Below, piece after piece: positions 8,325 through 16,348 of a stretch of 51,034 nucleotides of DNA. Origin of the DNA: Collinsella sp. GTDB lineage: Bacteria > Actinomycetota > Coriobacteriia > Coriobacteriales > Coriobacteriaceae. The notes beneath the pieces were generated by a model. It was given only the letters and a program-made list of their open reading frames with translations, searched no databases and was not told the DNA's origin. Each line of letters begins with the position of its first letter. The first letter of the stretch is position 1. The position numbers and the translations under genes were made by a program. The stretch is from positions 1 to 51,034 of the forward strand of contig JAGZQO010000011.1 in the NCBI GenBank assembly GCA_018382125.1. Direction: 5' to 3'.

Positions 8325-9359
8325 TTAGTAGTTCATCTGGTGATAGTAACGACGCGTGATGAGCGGGTGGTTACGGACGTGCTCGAGATGGCAGCTCAGA
8401 CGCTCGGTGATGGTGTAGGTGACCATCGGGGAGACGATCTTGCGGAACTCGGGGTCGCTGAACGGCAGCTCGACCTCGGCGGTGTCGAACTTGTTCACGC
8501 GGACATGGACGCCCTTCTCGTCAGCGAGCATATGAGTGAAGTTGTCCACGCGGTCCATGAGCTTACGGGTGTCGTCCTCGCCGTAGAGCATGATGAGGCT
8601 CGTACCCTCCTCGCACAGTTCGATGGTGCCGTGGAAGAACTCGGCGGCGTGGATAGACTTGGTCTTGATCCACTGCATCTCCTCGAGAATGCACATAGCG
8701 TAGTCGTAGGCCTCACCCCAGAGCATGCCGGAGCCGATCACCATGTGGTAGTCGGTGTCCTTGAAGTCCTCGGCCATGGCGGCGCAGCGCTCGTCCTGAG
8801 CGTCCTTGGCCTTGATAAGGTACGGAGCGATGTTGCCGAACTCCTCCATGAAGGTGTCGTACTTGGGGAAGGCGCCGGCGTTCTTGAGGAAGCGGGCGAC
8901 CAGCGTGATCTGGTAGGTGTAGATGGCCTCGCACAGAACGTCGTCCTCGGCGAAGCTGAAGAACTTGTAATCGGCGTACTCAGTGGCCGGGGTGTTGTCG
9001 TTGGAGACATACATCAGCGTGCGGGCACCCTGCTCCTGGCAGAACTTGGCGGCCTCGATGATCTCGGGGGTGGTGCCGGTACGGGTGGAGAAGACGCAGA
9101 CCGAGTCCTTGTTGAAGGTCTTGGGCGGGCATGCGAGGAACTCAGCGGCAATCTCGCAGTGGACGTCGACGTCGGCCGTGGTGGTCTCGACCCAATACTT
9201 CATCGGGAGCGTGTGGGCCCAGGTGCCGCCGCAGCCGATGAAGAAGATGTTGGAATAACCCTGCTCGCAGACCTTGTCCACGGCAGCCTCAATCTGAGGA
9301 CGGAGAGCGAGGGCATCGCTCACAACCTTCTCGTAACGAGGCTCATCGAAATTGAACAT
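8325..9359 (-). CDS. SIS-domain sugar-amine deglycase, FrlB/GfrF-like (SIS1)
   Basis: A 344-residue protein with two SIS domains (about 25-155 and 200-330). The start ATG has AGGAG six bases upstream. FrlB, GfrE/F and FraB cleave phosphorylated Amadori compounds to hexose 6-phosphate and a free amino acid. The sequence shows their features: FIGCGGTWA at 40-48, EEMQW with Glu227, EFFHG with His243 sixteen residues later (FraB uses a Glu/His pair with the same spacing, from memory), and an RRYYHQMNY tail like FrlB's RRYYGGLVEY. The gene lies between IIB and IIC of a PTS, as in gfr-type loci. The exact substrate (fructoselysine, glucoselysine or another) is unknown. Confidence 0.88.
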   Translation of the reverse strand: MFNFDEPRYEKVVSDALALRPQIEAAVDKVCEQGYSNIFFIGCGGTWAHTLPMKYWVETTTADVDVHCEIAAEFLACPPKTFNKDSVCVFSTRTGTTPEIIEAAKFCQEQGARTLMYVSNDNTPATEYADYKFFSFAEDDVLCEAIYTYQITLVARFLKNAGAFPKYDTFMEEFGNIAPYLIKAKDAQDERCAAMAEDFKDTDYHMVIGSGMLWGEAYDYAMCILEEMQWIKTKSIHAAEFFHGTIELCEEGTSLIMLYGEDDTRKLMDRVDNFTHMLADEKGVHVRVNKFDTAEVELPFSDPEFRKIVSPMVTYTITERLSCHLEHVRNHPLITRRYYHQMNY

Positions 9360-9403
9360 CCCTTACTCCTAACTCACTTGGATGAACCCTTCATTCATCC
9401 CAT

Positions 9404-9437
9404 GACGTTATAATACTTTATATAACTAACTATGCAA
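9404..9437 (-). promoter_or_regulatory. Putative promoter and TATAACGTC motif before SIS1
   Basis: On the minus strand, TTGCAT (9432-9437) and TATTAT (9410-9415) are separated by 16 bases, a plausible promoter. The -10 box runs into TATAACGTC (9404-9412), a sequence also found upstream of GntR3, the IIAB gene and, in part, the DMT gene. Between promoter and start codon lies a dyad, GGATGAA (9380-9386) and TTCATCC (9394-9400). Confidence 0.5.
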
Positions 9438-9475
9438 GAACTATTTCAGATTTTTTTGATTTTTCTTTAATAAAA

Positions 9476-9503
9476 AGCCCGCCGGTCAAATAATCGGCGG
9501 GCT
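9476..9503 (-). terminator. Terminator between IIB and SIS1 inside PTS locus 1
   Basis: AGCCCGCCG (9476-9484) pairs with CGGCGGGCT (9495-9503), and the minus strand continues into TTTTTATTAAAG. It separates IIA-IIB from SIS1-IIC-IID, so the locus probably has two transcripts or controlled read-through. Confidence 0.85.
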
Positions 9504-9553
9504 AAAGAAAGGAGGACCTAGTTAATAAATGTTAGACAATGGCATGTTTCCAG

Positions 9554-10027
9554 CTAGAAAACGTCCTTGGCAAGTACCTTTGAGTCATTGGGAACCTGAC
9601 GGATTTCGATAACCACGCCATCGTTCACAAGCTCTTGGATATGCTCGGCATCGGTTTCGGTCGCAAAGATCGCGGGGGTCGGATGAAGCGTGGTCTCGGG
9701 AGACTTTCGAGTTCCGCCCAGATTGATCTCCTTGATGTCTTTGCAACCCTTAGCAAGGCGATAGGCATCCTCGATCGTCTCGACAATGATAAACAGCGAA
9801 TACTTGTCGGTGACGCCGCTGTTGAGCGCCTCGATAGCAGCGTTTACGTCTTTTATGACGAGCTTCACGCCGTTGGGACGAGCTAGCCTCAATGCGGCTT
9901 TTCTCATGTCGTCTTTTGCCACGGCGTCGCTGGCACACAGGATGCAATCGACATCCAGCGCATGTGTCCAAGACATGGCGACCTGGCCGTGAATCAATCG
10001 GTAATCAACTCTCGTAAGCTTAATCAT
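9554..10027 (-). CDS. PTS mannose/fructose/sorbose-family subunit IIB (locus 1)
   Basis: A 157-residue cytoplasmic phosphocarrier. It takes phosphate from IIA onto His13 in RVDYRLIHGQV and passes it to the incoming sugar. The start at 10027 is preferred over an ATG three codons earlier because GGAG directly abuts the earlier one but is nine bases from this one. It lies 71 bases after IIA on the same strand and is followed by a terminator. The length is normal for Man-family IIB. Confidence 0.93.
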   Translation of the reverse strand: MIKLTRVDYRLIHGQVAMSWTHALDVDCILCASDAVAKDDMRKAALRLARPNGVKLVIKDVNAAIEALNSGVTDKYSLFIIVETIEDAYRLAKGCKDIKEINLGGTRKSPETTLHPTPAIFATETDAEHIQELVNDGVVIEIRQVPNDSKVLAKDVF

Positions 10028-10098
10028 CGTAATCATCTCCGCACGTAATAAAGGTAATGACAGGTGTGGCCCTTAGCTAGGGCTCGAACCAGAACTAA

Positions 10099-10518
10099 CT
10101 AGAACTCTTCTTCTTCGACATCGGCAAGCATGTCCGCCGCCTCACAAAGCATGATAAACGAACGTGATCCCTCGACCGCAGCTTTGGCCTTGTCCGCATC
10201 CAGGGAGTCCAGCTGTGTAGCCATTTCCACCAGCAGCGGCAAGTTCATTCCGGTGATCAACGTAAACGATCCGGTGGTCTGCCTCTGAATGAATTCGTTG
10301 TTTACAGAGCCGCCAAAGATGTCAGTCACGACAAACCAAGAGTCGGCAGGGTCCTTCGACTCCATCCAAGCATCGATAAGCGCTGCGACATCCCTCGTGT
10401 CGTCATCGACATAGGCGCACAGACACTCGATTCGGTCGTTGGCGCCCATCAGGATCTCGAGAGAGCTCTTCATACCTTGGGCGAGATAACCATGACTCGC
10501 TAGCAATATCTTATTCAT
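10099..10518 (-). CDS. PTS mannose/fructose/sorbose-family subunit IIA (locus 1)
   Basis: A 139-residue cytoplasmic protein that accepts phosphate from HPr. The phospho-acceptor is His9 in KILLASHGYLAQG; a second family signature is VTDIFGGSVNNEF near residue 65. The start ATG has GGAG seven bases upstream. It is the first structural gene after the GntR regulator. It ends in an acidic tail (VEEEEF). Confidence 0.94.
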   Translation of the reverse strand: MNKILLASHGYLAQGMKSSLEILMGANDRIECLCAYVDDDTRDVAALIDAWMESKDPADSWFVVTDIFGGSVNNEFIQRQTTGSFTLITGMNLPLLVEMATQLDSLDADKAKAAVEGSRSFIMLCEAADMLADVEEEEF

Positions 10519-10620
10519 AGTTCTCCAATATCAATAAGACGTACTATATTGTCATAACAAAGTTTATTAGCAATCTACCCTACGCGGTGTGTCTATTTTC
10601 CAAATCCGCGAACGGTAGCA

Positions 10621-10642
10621 ATTGGTCGGTAAATTGACCAAT
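10621..10642. promoter_or_regulatory. Candidate operator dyad between GntR1 and IIA
   Basis: ATTGGTC (10621-10627) and GACCAAT (10636-10642) form a 7-bp inverted repeat with an 8-base spacer. It has no T-run, so it is unlike a terminator. Its place between the regulator gene and the PTS operon fits a GntR binding site, but the assignment is inference. Confidence 0.4.
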
Positions 10643-10653
10643 CTATCTCTAAT

Positions 10654-11358
10654 TTACAAATAGAACTTCAGTCGCTCGGTGCAGTACACCTGACAAGAGA
10701 TGAAGAGCGGCTCGCCGCTTGGAGCATAACGTCTATCGACAAACAGAAGCAGCGGAGAGTCCAGCTCCACGTTAAGGTATGCCGCCTCGAGCTCGCTCGC
10801 ATAGCAGACCTCGAGCGTACGCGTGTTGGGGCCCATCTTGATCCCCTGGCGATCGAGTACCGCCATCAGCGAATCCTCGAGGGATTCATGCTCCAAAAAA
10901 GAAAGCGCAGCGGAATAGCTATTGGTTTCCAGCATCGTAGGCTTGTCATCCACAAGGCGCAGACGACGACTACGCAATACCTTTTGGGTATCGTCTACGC
11001 CCAGGAACTTCGCGTCTCGCAGGCTTGGGAAGTCCCAGCCCATTGCGAGAACCCTGGTAGACGACTGTTTTCCCGCAAGCTGGCACGAATGGGTAAAGCT
11101 CTCACGGTCGTCCGCGGCATACATCTGTGTGTCCGACGAAACGAACGTGCCCTTGCCGCGGGCCCTCTCAACAAGCCCAGCATCTTCCATTTCTTTAATT
11201 GCGGAGCGAACCGTTATTCGGCTCACGCCAAATTGCTCGATGAGCTCCGCCTCGGTCGGAAGCTTATCTCCCGGGCGGTACGTGCCGTTGGCGATCGAAT
11301 CAGAGAGCGCACGGACAATCTGTTTGTACAGGGGGATAACGCTATTTGCTTCAACCAT
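10654..11358 (-). CDS. GntR/HutC-family transcriptional regulator with UTRA domain (GntR1)
   Basis: A 234-residue regulator. The N-terminal winged helix has the GntR signature (PLYKQIVRALSDSIANGTY, then PTEAELIEQFGVSRITVRSA, RGKGTFV), and the C-terminal two-thirds is a UTRA ligand-binding domain. The ATG at 11358 is preferred because AAAGGT lies nine bases upstream; an ATG three codons earlier abuts it. It lies directly upstream of the IIA gene on the same strand, so it probably controls PTS locus 1 in response to a sugar phosphate. Most such proteins are repressors. Confidence 0.92.
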   Translation of the reverse strand: MVEANSVIPLYKQIVRALSDSIANGTYRPGDKLPTEAELIEQFGVSRITVRSAIKEMEDAGLVERARGKGTFVSSDTQMYAADDRESFTHSCQLAGKQSSTRVLAMGWDFPSLRDAKFLGVDDTQKVLRSRRLRLVDDKPTMLETNSYSAALSFLEHESLEDSLMAVLDRQGIKMGPNTRTLEVCYASELEAAYLNVELDSPLLLFVDRRYAPSGEPLFISCQVYCTERLKFYL

Positions 11359-11423
11359 ATCAACCATACCTTTGCAAGGAATCAGCAGCTTATAGATAGA
11401 TGACTCATATTGTATTAGAACTT

Positions 11424-11448
11424 TTTAGGAGTCCATATATTTCCTAAA
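11424..11448. promoter_or_regulatory. Inverted repeat upstream of GntR1
   Basis: TTTAGGA (11424-11430) and TCCTAAA (11442-11448) flank an 11-base AT-rich spacer. It lies in the 280-base gap between GntR1 and the divergent protease gene, in an otherwise featureless AT-rich stretch. It may be an operator for GntR1; no other element is visible except a TATACT at 11581 that could serve the protease. Confidence 0.4.
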
Positions 11449-11638
11449 TGATTCGGTAAACGGGGTGTTATTTCACTTTAGCGGGGTGCAGCGGCTACCA
11501 GCGGCATTCGTTATCAACCTAGCTAGGCTAGTCCACCCACATCGTCTTCAGTTCGCCGCAGAGCCGCGGCCCCATATGGGTATACTCACGAGGATTCGAC
11601 TCGATTCGCCCCCGCTGGGGCGTCAAAGGAGACTGCAT

Positions 11639-14600
11639 ATGCCCACCACCTCAACCGACCCGCGCGCTGCTGCTGCCGCGCTGCTGGTACCCGGCACTAC
11701 CTGCCACGGCTTTGCCGTCGAGCGTTGCGAGACCGTGCCCGAGCTCGACTCGGACGCCTACGTGCTGCGCCACACCGCCTCGGGCGCTCGCCTGCTGTAC
11801 CTGGCGTGCGACGACGAAAACAAGGCCTTTGCCATTGGCTTTAAGACGCCGCCGGCCGATTCCACCGGCGTGTTCCATATTCTTGAGCACTCGGTGCTGT
11901 GCGGATCGGCTAAGTTCCCCGTCAAGGAGCCGTTTGTCGACCTGATCAAGAGCTCCATGCAGACGTTCCTCAACGCCATGACCTACCCCGACAAAACCAT
12001 CTACCCCGTTGCCACCACCAACGAGCAGGATCTGTACAACCTGATGGACGTGTACCTGGACGCGGTGTTCAACCCGGCCATCTATACCAAGCCCACCATT
12101 TTTGAGCAGGAGGGCTGGCACTACGAGCTGGACCTGCCGGAGGGCGCCGAGGGCGAGGGCGACGGCAGCGCCGCCAGCCTGCGCGAGGGCACGCTGCGCT
12201 ATAACGGCGTGGTGTTCAACGAGATGAAGGGCGCACTGTCCGACCCCATGAGCGTGCTGGACGACGCCGTCAACGCCGCGCTCTATCCCGACACCGCCTA
12301 TGCGCACGAGAGCGGCGGCGACCCGCGCGCGATTCCCGCGCTCACCTACGAGCAGTTCCTGGATACGCACGCGCGCCACTACAATCCTTCCAACTCCTAC
12401 ATTACGCTCTACGGCGACCTGGACGTGGACCGCGCGCTGGCCTTTTTGGACGAGCGCTATCTGTCGCAGCCGAGCGCTGCAAGCCGCCGCATGGACGCAG
12501 CCGTCGCCGCCGGCGAGGACCCGTCCACGCTGGCGCCCAATCCGCTTGGCGTGCAGGCGCCCGTGACCTGCGAGTATAGGCGCGTCGAGATGGCCACCAC
12601 GCCCGAGAACGCCCTGGTGGGCCTGGGCCTGGTGCTGGGCAGTGCGCTCGACCGCAAGCGCACGATCGCGGCGGACATCCTGTTCGAGGCGCTGCTGGGT
12701 TCCAACGAAGCGCCGGTTAAGAAGGCCATTCTTGCCGCCGGCCTGGGCGGCAACGTGGTGAGCTACACCGCGGCCGAGAGCCTGCAGCCCTACGAGCTCA
12801 TCATGCTGCAAAACGCGCAGCCCGGCGTGGCGCGCGAGCTGCGCCGCGTGTTCCAGGACGCCTGCCGCGACCTGTGCGAGCACGGCGTTCCGCGCGAGCG
12901 CCTGGAAGCCATCATCAGCAGCAACGAATACGACCTGCGCCAGCGCGACTACGGTATCGCCGACGGCGTGGCCATTGCGTGCGACGCGCTGAGTACCTGG
13001 CTCTACGATGACGACGCCGCGACGCTGGCACTCAAGTACGGCCCGGTGTATGAGGAGCTGCGCGGCGAGCTGGACGGCAGCTACTTTGAGGACCTGCTGC
13101 GCGAGCTCGTGCTGGAAAACGACCACATGGCGCTGGTCGAGCTGGTTCCGGTAGACGCTGCCGAGGGTGTGGAGGGCGCCGAAGCTGCCGAGCTGGCTAC
13201 CAAGCGCGACGCCATGACCGATGCCGAGCTGGCGGACGTGGTCGAGCGCACGGCCGCGCTGCGTGCCGCGCAGGAGGCGGAGGACACGCCCGAGGACAAG
13301 GCAACGCTGCCGCGCCTGTGTGTATCCGACATTGGCGCGGCGCGCCCCGAGCCGCCGCTGGTCGTGGACACGACCGCGCCCATCCCCTGCCTGCGCCACG
13401 GCATCCCCACCAACCGTCTGGCCTACGCCATGCAATACTTCGACCTGAGCTGCGTCGCATTTGAGGACCTGCCCTACGTGACGCTGCTCTGCCGCCTGCT
13501 CAAGCAGCTGCCCACGCGCGAGCATTCAGCCGAGGAACTCGACAACCTGCTCGCCGGCAAGCTGGGCTTTTTGAGCTTTACGACCGAGGTCATGACGCAG
13601 CCCGACGTGGACGGCGTGCGCCCCTACCTGCTGGTGAGCGCCGGCGCCCTGTCCGAAAAGATCGACGCGCTGGCGAGTCTGCCGCGCGAGGTGTGGTCGA
13701 GCACGCTGTTGCTCGATGCCGACGCCGACCGCGTGCGCGACGTACTCACGCAGATTCGCATTGGGCTTGAGCAGGGCTTTATCAACAACGGCCACTCGGC
13801 GGCGCTCGGTCGCGCGATGAGCTACAGCTCGCCTTCGGCCGTGGTGCGCGAGCAACTTTCGGGCGTGGACTTCTATCTGTTCCTGCGCAATCTGCTCGAC
13901 CACTTTGACGAGCGCCTGAACGGCCTGCGCGCCGAGCTTGCCGAGCTGGCAGGCCGCATCTTTGTGGCCGATGGCTGCATGGCGAGCTTTACTGGCAGCG
14001 ACGAGGACTTTAACGCGTACTGGGACGCCGCGGGCGACCTGGGGTTGGGCGCGGGCGACGGCGCCGATGCCGGCCGCAACGCGCTCGTGGTGCCGGCGCC
14101 GTGCGACCGCCACGAGGCCTTTGTCATCCCCAGCGACATCTGCTTTGCGGCGCGCGCGTGCGACCCGCGTCGCCTGGGCATCGACGTGACGGGCGCATGG
14201 GCGGTTGCCGCCAACGCGCTCTCCTACGACTACCTGTGGAACGAGATCCGCGTGAAGGGCGGTGCGTACGGCTGCGGATTCCGCGCAGCCGGCGAGCGTC
14301 AGGCGGCGTTCTACACCTACCGCGACCCGGCAATCGACCCCTCGATTGAGCGCGTGGAACGCGCGGGCGAATGGCTCAGCAGCTTTGAACCCGACGAGGC
14401 CGCCTTTGAGGGCTTTATCGTGAGCTGCGTGAGCGGCATGGACGCGCCGGTGAAGCCGTACGCGCTCACCAAGCGCCGCAACACGACCTACCTGGCTGGG
14501 CTCGATCCGCATGCACGCGAGGAGCGCCGCGCCCAGATGCTCGCCGCCACGCCCGGTGAGCTACGCTCGCTCGGCGCCGACGTGACGCGCATTGCGGCCG

Positions 14601-14683
14601 TCTCGCCCACCTGCGTCTTTGGCGGCCGAGACGTCATCGCCAAGAGCAACGCCGGCTTTAACGTCATCGACCTGCTCGGCTAA
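11639..14683 (+). CDS. M16C-family zinc metalloprotease (presequence protease-like)
   Basis: A 1014-residue protein. The ATG at 11639 follows AAGGAG by 7 bases. The inverted zinc motif HILEH (residues 80-84) sits in the family context STGVFHILEHSVLCGS, and NEMKGALSDP (Glu195) supplies the third ligand. The length and two-half clam-shell layout match M16C proteases (PreP, insulinase family), which degrade short unstructured peptides in the cytoplasm or organelles. No signal peptide is seen. It is a single-gene unit divergent from GntR1 and followed by a terminator hairpin. Codon use is very GC-rich, as expected of a native gene. Confidence 0.93.
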   Translation: MPTTSTDPRAAAAALLVPGTTCHGFAVERCETVPELDSDAYVLRHTASGARLLYLACDDENKAFAIGFKTPPADSTGVFHILEHSVLCGSAKFPVKEPFVDLIKSSMQTFLNAMTYPDKTIYPVATTNEQDLYNLMDVYLDAVFNPAIYTKPTIFEQEGWHYELDLPEGAEGEGDGSAASLREGTLRYNGVVFNEMKGALSDPMSVLDDAVNAALYPDTAYAHESGGDPRAIPALTYEQFLDTHARHYNPSNSYITLYGDLDVDRALAFLDERYLSQPSAASRRMDAAVAAGEDPSTLAPNPLGVQAPVTCEYRRVEMATTPENALVGLGLVLGSALDRKRTIAADILFEALLGSNEAPVKKAILAAGLGGNVVSYTAAESLQPYELIMLQNAQPGVARELRRVFQDACRDLCEHGVPRERLEAIISSNEYDLRQRDYGIADGVAIACDALSTWLYDDDAATLALKYGPVYEELRGELDGSYFEDLLRELVLENDHMALVELVPVDAAEGVEGAEAAELATKRDAMTDAELADVVERTAALRAAQEAEDTPEDKATLPRLCVSDIGAARPEPPLVVDTTAPIPCLRHGIPTNRLAYAMQYFDLSCVAFEDLPYVTLLCRLLKQLPTREHSAEELDNLLAGKLGFLSFTTEVMTQPDVDGVRPYLLVSAGALSEKIDALASLPREVWSSTLLLDADADRVRDVLTQIRIGLEQGFINNGHSAALGRAMSYSSPSAVVREQLSGVDFYLFLRNLLDHFDERLNGLRAELAELAGRIFVADGCMASFTGSDEDFNAYWDAAGDLGLGAGDGADAGRNALVVPAPCDRHEAFVIPSDICFAARACDPRRLGIDVTGAWAVAANALSYDYLWNEIRVKGGAYGCGFRAAGERQAAFYTYRDPAIDPSIERVERAGEWLSSFEPDEAAFEGFIVSCVSGMDAPVKPYALTKRRNTTYLAGLDPHAREERRAQMLAATPGELRSLGADVTRIAAVSPTCVFGGRDVIAKSNAGFNVIDLLG

Positions 14684-14692
14684 CGCACAAAG

Positions 14693-14723
14693 GTAGATTT
14701 TTGGGACATGCCTGAAAATCTAC
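14693..14723 (+). terminator. Terminator hairpin after the M16 protease; copy 1 of a 31-bp palindromic repeat
   Basis: GTAGATTTT pairs with AAAATCTAC, extended by AAAG outside on the left and followed by TTTTCTTTT, so it should terminate the protease transcript. The 31 bases recur, inverted and slightly diverged, at 17379-17409, sharing GTAGATTTTTGGGACATGCC. Confidence 0.75.
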
Positions 14724-14766
14724 CTTTTCTTTTCCGCCGCTTGGGCGGGGCAGCTCAGCCCGTCCC

Positions 14767-14840
14767 GCCGGTTTCGTCTCAATCTGTAACATCTAGGCGG
14801 CAATATCGGCTCCAGATGTTACAGATCGAGACAAACCGGC
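14767..14840. repeat. Long inverted repeat (28/27-base arms)
   Basis: The left arm 14767-14794 begins GCCGGTTTCGTCTC and the right arm 14814-14840 ends GAGACAAACCGGC. They pair except for one bulged C and one mismatch, with a 19-base loop. There is no T-run. It is probably a REP-like element. It lies in the 313-base gap between the protease and hicA, which also holds the terminator and the hicA promoter. Confidence 0.85.
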
Positions 14841-14907
14841 GCAGACACCCGCCCTTCAGCAAAAACCACCGCAAAGGGGACAGGTGTCTTTGTGTTGATT
14901 CGAACAC

Positions 14908-14936
14908 TTGTTCTATACGTACACATGTTCTATAGC
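14908..14936 (+). promoter_or_regulatory. Putative distal promoter of hicAB
   Basis: TTGTTC (14908-14913), a 17-base spacer, then TATAGC (14931-14936). An alternative closer to the gene is TTGCAT (14945-14950) with TAAGAT (14968-14973). Confidence 0.4.
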
Positions 14937-14960
14937 AAGGGTGCTTGCATCGGACTTAAA

Positions 14961-14983
14961 TTGCAACTAAGATATAGTTGCAA
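14961..14983. promoter_or_regulatory. Operator-like dyad upstream of hicA
   Basis: A perfect inverted repeat, TTGCAACTA (14961-14969) and TAGTTGCAA (14975-14983), with a 5-base spacer, ends 13 bases before the hicA start. HicB antitoxins with a C-terminal ribbon-helix-helix bind such dyads, so this is a likely autoregulatory site. Confidence 0.65.
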
Positions 14984-14996
14984 AATGTGAGGCGGG

Positions 14997-15260
14997 ATGG
15001 CTCGGACCGATAAACTCATCGCCCAACTGCTTAGCTGCCCTTCGACGTATCGGTATACCGATTTTTTAAAAGTCATGGCTTCATATGGCTTTGAAATGGA
15101 CAACAAAGGCAAGACATCCGGATCGCGCGCTCGCTTCTACAGGCCATCAGATGGCAGGATGTTCGTAATGCACGCGCCACATCCATCTGACGAATTGACA
15201 GCGGGGACCATTCGAAACATCGTTCGATTTCTGCAAGATGTCGGAGGTAGTCATGAGTAA
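14997..15260 (+). CDS. hicA: HicA-family toxin, type II toxin-antitoxin system
   Basis: An 87-residue protein with a single dsRBD-like HicA fold: YTDFLKVMASYGFEM, then GSRARFYRP, then MHAPHPSDEL and GTIRNIVRFL. Classical HicA mRNA interferases have a catalytic His in a GSHH-type motif; here that stretch reads GSRARF, as I recall for a large HicA subgroup that keeps the later MHxPHP segment. The start ATG follows GAGGCGGG. The stop codon overlaps the hicB start by 8 bases. The toxin presumably cleaves mRNA when free of HicB. Confidence 0.88.
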   Translation: MARTDKLIAQLLSCPSTYRYTDFLKVMASYGFEMDNKGKTSGSRARFYRPSDGRMFVMHAPHPSDELTAGTIRNIVRFLQDVGGSHE

Positions 15261-15582
15261 CGTTTTGGCATACAAGGGTTATTTCGCCCCAGTCGAGTTC
15301 GATGCCGAACAGCATGTGCTAACAGGTATGGTCACCGGCATTAGAGACGCAATCGTATTTGAAGGCTCCACGGTTAAAGAAGTGGAGCAGTGCTTCCACG
15401 ACGCCGTCGACGATTACCTTGAGTTTTGCGCCGAGAAGGGCAAGGAACCCGAGCGGGCTTTTAAGGGCTCGTTCAACGTAAGAACGGGCTCTGAGCTCCA
15501 CAAGCAAGCAGCGCTGGCAGCGGCAAAGAAGGGTGAGTCACTCAATAAGTTTGTGACTGAGGCGATCGCTGCAGCGTTATAG
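15253..15582 (+). CDS. hicB: HicB-family antitoxin
   Basis: A 109-residue antitoxin. The ATG at 15253 is chosen because GGAGG precedes it by 5 bases; an in-frame ATG at 15238 has no such site. The N-terminal HicB fold (AYKGYFAPVEFDAEQHVLTG, then FEGSTVKEVEQCFHDAVDDY) degrades or masks the toxin, and the C-terminal ribbon-helix-helix (FNVRTGSELHKQAALAAAKK, then SLNKFVTEAI) should bind the upstream dyad. It overlaps hicA by 8 bases, so the two are translationally coupled. Confidence 0.92.
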   Translation: MSNVLAYKGYFAPVEFDAEQHVLTGMVTGIRDAIVFEGSTVKEVEQCFHDAVDDYLEFCAEKGKEPERAFKGSFNVRTGSELHKQAALAAAKKGESLNKFVTEAIAAAL

Positions 15583-15661
15583 CATTAACGCACAGGCCCA
15601 AACAACCACGAAGGGCGCAGTTCACAGGCATATTTGCGGTGACTTTACTGCCCATATCGCG

Positions 15662-15710
15662 TTTGCCCAGATAAAAGCTGCCAAAATAAACCTGTCCCTT
15701 TTTGGCAGGC
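15662..15710 (+). repeat. Dispersed repeat, copy A
   Basis: TTTGCCCAGATAAAA is followed by CTGCCAAAA (15678-15686), AAACCTGTCCC and TTTTGGCAG (15700-15708). The two inner arms can pair as a hairpin. Related copies lie at 23837, 25139, 25822 and 33331. It sits between hicB and the cyclo-ligase gene. Confidence 0.85.
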
Positions 15711-15728
15711 TTGGGAGATGAGGCTGGG

Positions 15729-16325
15729 ATGGATAAAGCTGAGTTGCGGCGGACGGTGATTGCCCGGCGCAATGCTATTGATTTGGATGTGCGGGCGGCA
15801 AAGTCCGCTGTTGTATGCGCGCGGCTTGTTGAGCTGATGGAGTCCAGCGACACTGCGGGCCAACGCACCGTTGCCGTCTATGCCGCCATGGGTTCCGAGG
15901 TCGACCCAGCCGCGTTTGCCGCCGCGGCCGTCGCGCGTGGCTGGCGCGTGGCCTATCCGTGCATGCTCTCGGCAACAGACGCCATGGCTTGTGGCCAGCG
16001 CATGTGCATGCGGGCAGTTGCCGCCGGCGATGCGTCCTCGGCTCCGTTTATCGCCCACCCCACGCGGACCTTCGCGGCCGTGGACATCGACAGCGACCGC
16101 TTCCCTATCGTGCCTGCCGAAGCTCTCGACATGGTCGTCGTGCCGCTCGTAGCCTTCGACCGCGCCGGCGCGCGCCTGGGCTACGGCGGCGGCTGCTATG
16201 ATCGCTACCTGCCCACGCTCTCGCCCGCATGTCAAATCATCGGCATCGCCTTTGACGAGCAGCGTGTCGACCACGTTCCCACCGACGCCCACGACCTGCC
16301 GCTACCCCACATCATCAGCGCCTAA
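15729..16325 (+). CDS. 5-formyltetrahydrofolate cyclo-ligase
   Basis: A 198-residue cytoplasmic enzyme that uses ATP to convert 5-formyl-THF to 5,10-methenyl-THF, returning this stored folate to one-carbon metabolism. The family signature GYGGGCYDRY is at residues 151-160, preceded by LDMVVVPLVAFD. The N-terminal KAELRR...RR basic segment is also typical. The start at 15729 follows a GAGGCTGGG; an ATG nine codons earlier would begin inside the dispersed repeat. It is a single gene facing metA convergently with 23 bases between stops. Confidence 0.9.
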   Translation: MDKAELRRTVIARRNAIDLDVRAAKSAVVCARLVELMESSDTAGQRTVAVYAAMGSEVDPAAFAAAAVARGWRVAYPCMLSATDAMACGQRMCMRAVAAGDASSAPFIAHPTRTFAAVDIDSDRFPIVPAEALDMVVVPLVAFDRAGARLGYGGGCYDRYLPTLSPACQIIGIAFDEQRVDHVPTDAHDLPLPHIISA

Positions 16326-16348
16326 CGGCTGGCGCACCTCCCGACGGC

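Noticed and set aside
14908..14933. GTTCTAT words upstream of hicA as a GntR2 site
   Set aside because: Their spacing is 17 bases, that of a promoter, not the 10 bases of the pairs before SIS2; chance or promoter sequence explains them.
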